Assembly: GCA_019420505.1 (NCBI GenBank)
Contig: JAHZHC010000005.1
Location: 1-64,000, forward strand
Reading direction: 5' to 3'
Source: Ruminococcus sp.
GTDB lineage: Bacteria > Bacillota > Clostridia > Oscillospirales > Ruminococcaceae
DNA: 64,000 nucleotides
The translations under genes and the position numbers were made by a program. Shown one piece after another: positions 60,484 through 64,000 of this stretch. Each line of letters begins with the position of its first letter. Within the stretch, counting starts at the first letter, position 1. Below the pieces are notes generated by a model. That model saw nothing but the letters and a program-made list of their open reading frames with translations. It had not been told where the DNA came from and searched no databases.

Positions 60484-62850
60484 ATGATTAAAGACTATAA
60501 TTTATTGAAAAATAAGGCTCTTGAAAAGTATTTTTCAAGAATGAACAGCGAGCAGCTCAAAGCTGTTTTCAAGATAAAAGGACCTATGCTTATTCTTGCC
60601 GGTGCGGGAAGCGGAAAAACTACTGTTCTTGTAAACAGAATTGCCAACATGATTTTTTTTGGTGACGCTTATAATAATATCGAAGGTTATGGAAATTATT
60701 CTGATGAAGATTTAAATTTTTTGATGGATTTTGCAGAAGGAAAGACAGATGACGCTTCAAGACTTGCTGATATTGTTTCATATGACTGCATTAAGCCATG
60801 GAGTATTCTTGCAATTACTTTTACCAATAAAGCTGCCAACGAACTGAAAGAGCGTATTGCTAACATGCTTGGAGAGAGCGGAAGCGGTATTACTGCGGCG
60901 ACTTTTCATTCTGTCTGTGTCAGAATTTTAAGACGGGAGTGCGATAAAATCGGTTTTTCGTCATCATTCACTATTTATGATACCGATGACGCTCAGCGAG
61001 TAATAAAAAGCGTTCTTTCATCTCTTGATATTTCAGACAAAATGTTTCCTCCAAAATCTATTCTGGCTGAGATTTCAAGACAAAAAAATATGATGGTAAG
61101 CCCTGACGAATACGAATCTCAATCTCAGAACGATTACAGAGCTTTGCAAATAGCAAAGGTTTATAAATATTATCAGCAGAGGCTGAAAGCAGCTAATGCT
61201 ATGGATTTTGATGATATTTTATGTCATACGGTTTCTCTATTTGAAGAGAATCCGGATGTTTTGGATCATTATCAGAACTTATATAAATACATAATGGTTG
61301 ATGAATATCAGGATACAAACAAGGTGCAATTCAGGCTGGTATCATTGCTGTCAGGAAAATTTAACAATATATGCGTTGTGGGTGATGATGATCAGAGTAT
61401 TTATAAGTTCAGAGGCGCAACAATTGAAAATATCTTATCGTTTGAGCACCAGTTTGAATGTGATGCTGAAACTGATGTTATAAGACTGGAACAAAATTAT
61501 CGCTCAACACAGAATATACTTACTTGTGCAAATGAGCTTATTAAAAATAATAACGGACGAAAAGGCAAAAATCTCTGGACTGACTGCGGTGATGGAGAAA
61601 AGGTTACTGTATATAAATTTGTTTCCGAAAGAAGCGAGGCAAAATTTATTTCTGATACTGTATTGGATGATGTAAAAAACGGAGGAAGCTTCGGCGGGCA
61701 TGCTGTGCTTTACCGCATGAATGCACAGTCAAACGCTATTGAGCAGGCATTTATAAGAAGCGGAGTACCTTACAGAATTTTCGGCGGACTGAAATTCTAT
61801 GATAGAAAAGAAATAAAAGATATTATTGCATATTTGTCTGTTATCAACAATCATTCGGATATGCTGAGACTAAGAAGAATTATAAATGAACCAAAACGTG
61901 GAATTGGTGACGCAACGGTATCTGCTCTTGAACAGATAACTTCAGATTTAGGCGAAAGTCCGTTGGAGATCATGCTTAAATCATCTGAAATGGTACCGCT
62001 TGCAAAAAAATCCAAGGTTCTTACGGATATAGCAAAAGTATTTTATAAGCTTACGGAAATGTCTGAACAGCTTTCTTTAGGAGAACTGCTTGATGAACTG
62101 CTTGATCTGAGCGATTATGGTAAATTTCTCAAAAGTCAGGGCGATGAGGGTATTACAAGACTTGAAAACATTAACGAGCTTAAATCTACTATGGCAAACT
62201 ATGAAGAGAATGCAGAGGAGCCATCGTTATCAGGATTTCTGGAGGAAATATCATTGTATACAGACATTGACAACTTTGATGACAACGGAGATTATGTTGC
62301 CATGATGACTATGCATTCAGCAAAGGGACTGGAATTTCCCACAGTTTTTGTTGTTGGAATGGAGGAAAATATTTTCCCGTCTGCAAGGAGCATGGAATCA
62401 GAAGCCGATATTGAAGAGGAACGCCGTCTTGCATACGTTGCAATTACACGTGCAAAAGAAAAGCTTTATCTTACACATTCGGCTGAGCGAATGCTATATG
62501 GACGAACAGACCGAAACCGGATCTCAAGGTTCGTTAAGGAGCTGCCGAAAGAAAACGTTGATAAGATGGAAGAGGACGGTCTTTCATCATCTCTTTCAGG
62601 CGGTAATTCAGAAATTCAGGTTTCACACAGCATGAGCCTTCAAAAACAGCTTGCCCAAAAACGACATGAGAAAGATAATCAGCAGCTTCAGGATTTTAAA
62701 GCAGGTGACAGGGTAAAGCATAATATTTTCGGAGAGGGCATGGTTTTGAGTGCTGTACCGATGGCAAATGATACGCTTTTGGAGATTGCTTTTGAAACAA
62801 GGGGTACTAAGAAGATAATGGCGAACTTTGCAAGAATAAAGAAATTATAA
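60484..62850 (+). CDS. pcrA: UvrD/PcrA-type DNA helicase
   Basis: A 788-aa superfamily 1A 3'-5' helicase for repair and replication. It shows Q-motif MNSEQLKAV, motif I ILAGAGSGKTTVL near 38-50, motif Ia TFTNKAANELKERI, motif II VDEYQDTNKVQ near 273, motif III VGDDDQSIYKFRGA near 300, motif IV RLEQNYRST, motif V MTMHSAKGLEFPTVFVVG and motif VI YVAITRAKEKL. The C-terminal FKAGDRVKHNIFGEGMV is the PcrA Tudor-like RNA polymerase contact. TGAGGAG precedes the ATG. Confidence 0.95.
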   Translation: MIKDYNLLKNKALEKYFSRMNSEQLKAVFKIKGPMLILAGAGSGKTTVLVNRIANMIFFGDAYNNIEGYGNYSDEDLNFLMDFAEGKTDDASRLADIVSYDCIKPWSILAITFTNKAANELKERIANMLGESGSGITAATFHSVCVRILRRECDKIGFSSSFTIYDTDDAQRVIKSVLSSLDISDKMFPPKSILAEISRQKNMMVSPDEYESQSQNDYRALQIAKVYKYYQQRLKAANAMDFDDILCHTVSLFEENPDVLDHYQNLYKYIMVDEYQDTNKVQFRLVSLLSGKFNNICVVGDDDQSIYKFRGATIENILSFEHQFECDAETDVIRLEQNYRSTQNILTCANELIKNNNGRKGKNLWTDCGDGEKVTVYKFVSERSEAKFISDTVLDDVKNGGSFGGHAVLYRMNAQSNAIEQAFIRSGVPYRIFGGLKFYDRKEIKDIIAYLSVINNHSDMLRLRRIINEPKRGIGDATVSALEQITSDLGESPLEIMLKSSEMVPLAKKSKVLTDIAKVFYKLTEMSEQLSLGELLDELLDLSDYGKFLKSQGDEGITRLENINELKSTMANYEENAEEPSLSGFLEEISLYTDIDNFDDNGDYVAMMTMHSAKGLEFPTVFVVGMEENIFPSARSMESEADIEEERRLAYVAITRAKEKLYLTHSAERMLYGRTDRNRISRFVKELPKENVDKMEEDGLSSSLSGGNSEIQVSHSMSLQKQLAQKRHEKDNQQLQDFKAGDRVKHNIFGEGMVLSAVPMANDTLLEIAFETRGTKKIMANFARIKKL

Positions 62851-62950
62851 GAATTCTGCTTATTAAAGTGTGACAACTTGACTTTAATGTCGTATGGAGT
62901 TATAATTTATAATGAATTGCTGATTTTTGTACTGTTTGGAGGAAGGTATA

Positions 62951-63598
62951 TTGAAAAATTTGGTTTCTGCGTCACTTTTGGCATGCAATTTTGCAAAGCT
63001 TGAAAGTGAAGTGATTAAAGTTGAAAATTCCGGAGTGGACTGGATACATTATGATGTCATGGACGGGGTTTTTGTAAGAAATATAAGCTTCGGAGAGCCT
63101 GTTTTAAAAAGCATTGCGCCAATAATTAATTTACCGATCGATGCACATCTTATGATTACTGATCCGATACGATATATTGATAATTATGCTGATCTGGGTG
63201 TTAACGGAATCACATTTCATTATGAAGCTGCAAGCGACACTCAGGCTGTTATTGACAAAATACGTTCCAGAGGACTTAAAGTCGGCTTGTCTATAAAGCC
63301 TGCTACACCTGTGAAGAGTATTCTGCCATACATACATGAGGTGGATATGGTGCTTGTTATGACTGTTGAACCAGGTTTTGGCGGACAGGTGTTTCTTCCT
63401 GAAATGATTGATAAAATAAAAGAAGTTAGAAATTATATTGACAGCCGAAATTTAAATGTAAGGGTGCAGGTAGACGGAGGAATTAACGGCGAAACAGCTG
63501 TGCTTGTAAAACAGGCGGGTGCAGATGTTTTAGTGTCCGGTTCATATATCTTTGGATCTGAAGACATGGAAAGCGCAGTTAAAGCTTTAAGAGATTAA
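62951..63598 (+). CDS. rpe: ribulose-phosphate 3-epimerase
   Basis: A 215-aa TIM-barrel enzyme of the pentose phosphate pathway. Motifs are SASLLACNFAKLESEV, HYDVMDGVFVRNISFGEPV with metal ligands, DAHLMITDPIRYID, VLVMTVEPGFGGQVF and VQVDGGINGETA near the C-terminus. TTG 62951 is 8 bp after GGAGG and is preferred to an earlier in-frame codon that lies before this site. Confidence 0.95.
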   Translation: MKNLVSASLLACNFAKLESEVIKVENSGVDWIHYDVMDGVFVRNISFGEPVLKSIAPIINLPIDAHLMITDPIRYIDNYADLGVNGITFHYEAASDTQAVIDKIRSRGLKVGLSIKPATPVKSILPYIHEVDMVLVMTVEPGFGGQVFLPEMIDKIKEVRNYIDSRNLNVRVQVDGGINGETAVLVKQAGADVLVSGSYIFGSEDMESAVKALRD

Positions 63599-64000
63599 AT
63601 AAGAGCTTCAAAAGGAGTATTGCAGATTATTCTGCCATACTCCTTAGTTTTTGCAATTAAGGCTTCGTTTGTAATAATGCTTTCTGACAGTCTTGAGTTA
63701 TTTGTGCAATCAAATGTCAGGTAGTAGATATCATTATATAAGTATAGCTTTGCACTTTTTTTAAGAATATAGAAAGAAGATTTATGTGATTCAAGAAAAT
63801 TTATTATTTCCAGGGGATCTTTTGAAGTTAACATAGCAGGAAACAAATTGTTTTTCCTTTGGGTTTCATCAGGCGACGATGAAATATATATTATTAAATC
63901 ACCGGACTCCTGTTCAAAAACTTCTACGGTAATTTTATCATTTTTAGAATTGATAATACCTATATCATCTATTACTGCAAGCATATAACCCAAAAAAGTT
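63595..64000 (-). CDS. mecA: MecA-like adaptor protein (partial)
   Basis: The last ~135 residues of a protein whose reading frame is open to the window edge. Comparison from memory with MecA shows the same order: a beta segment (KITVEVFEQESGDLIIYISS), a middle DPLEIINFLESHKSSFYIL-like helix, a tyrosine-rich hairpin (AKLYLYNDIYYLTFDC) and the closing EYGRIICNTPFEALI. MecA links ClpC to its substrates. Its stop overlaps the rpe stop by 4 bp in convergent orientation. The N-terminal substrate-binding domain lies outside. Confidence 0.6.
   Translation of the reverse strand, partial: TFLGYMLAVIDDIGIINSKNDKITVEVFEQESGDLIIYISSSPDETQRKNNLFPAMLTSKDPLEIINFLESHKSSFYILKKSAKLYLYNDIYYLTFDCTNNSRLSESIITNEALIAKTKEYGRIICNTPFEALI

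Overview
The window is low-GC Firmicutes DNA from a spore-forming Clostridia lineage, most likely an Oscillospiraceae/Ruminococcaceae-type gut anaerobe. The evidence is spoVT and spoVS, the housekeeping run gdpP-rplI-dnaB-tilS-hpt-ftsH, an RNase J with a lysine/asparagine-rich N-terminal extension, and SigA-type promoters with 16-17 bp spacers. I inferred the taxon from gene content and style only; no search was run.

From 1 to about 30.7 kb lies most of an integrated siphovirus-type prophage whose left end (integrase, repressor) is outside the window. It carries an AbiH-type abortive infection gene, small early genes and a primase/SF3 helicase. A cluster of GTGGCAC heptamers precedes the small terminase. 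A 2.1 kb insertion with a serine recombinase and a toxin-like micropeptide separates the small and large terminase genes. A second inserted cassette follows the large terminase: zinc-ribbon protein, tRNA-Lys(CUU) and one solitary sequence resembling a type I-C CRISPR repeat, with its own promoter and terminator. Then come portal, head morphogenesis, scaffold, decoration, capsid, connectors, tail tube, tail chaperones, tape measure, distal tail, an SGNH-hydrolase tail protein, holin and CHAP endolysin. After lysis there is a conversion region: a Fic protein, a putative small RNA, an 86-aa protein and a three-gene operon with an AAA+ ATPase. The right attachment site at 30,696-30,714 matches the 3' end of a tmRNA gene followed by its terminator.

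From 30.7 to about 46.7 kb is variable chromosome: a P-loop kinase, a DinB-like protein, a two-component system with an ABC exporter, a tRNA-Ser(CGA) beside a 5' half-copy of itself, a TetR regulator divergent from a membrane micropeptide and an anchored esterase, a flavin reductase, a secreted trypsin-like protease, a GT-C glycosyltransferase, spoVT, a palindrome-bounded element and tRNA-Ser(GGA).

From 46.8 to 64 kb is core genome: spoVS, ymdB, ftsH, hpt, tilS, dnaB, rplI, gdpP, rnj and a nucleotidyltransferase/degenerate phosphomannomutase fusion, all on the minus strand, then pcrA and rpe on plus, and the 3' part of a mecA-like gene on minus.

The two most promising places for an undescribed system are the solitary CRISPR-like repeat in a phage late-region moron (candidate RNA anti-CRISPR) and the three-gene AAA+ operon next to the attachment site (candidate defence system).
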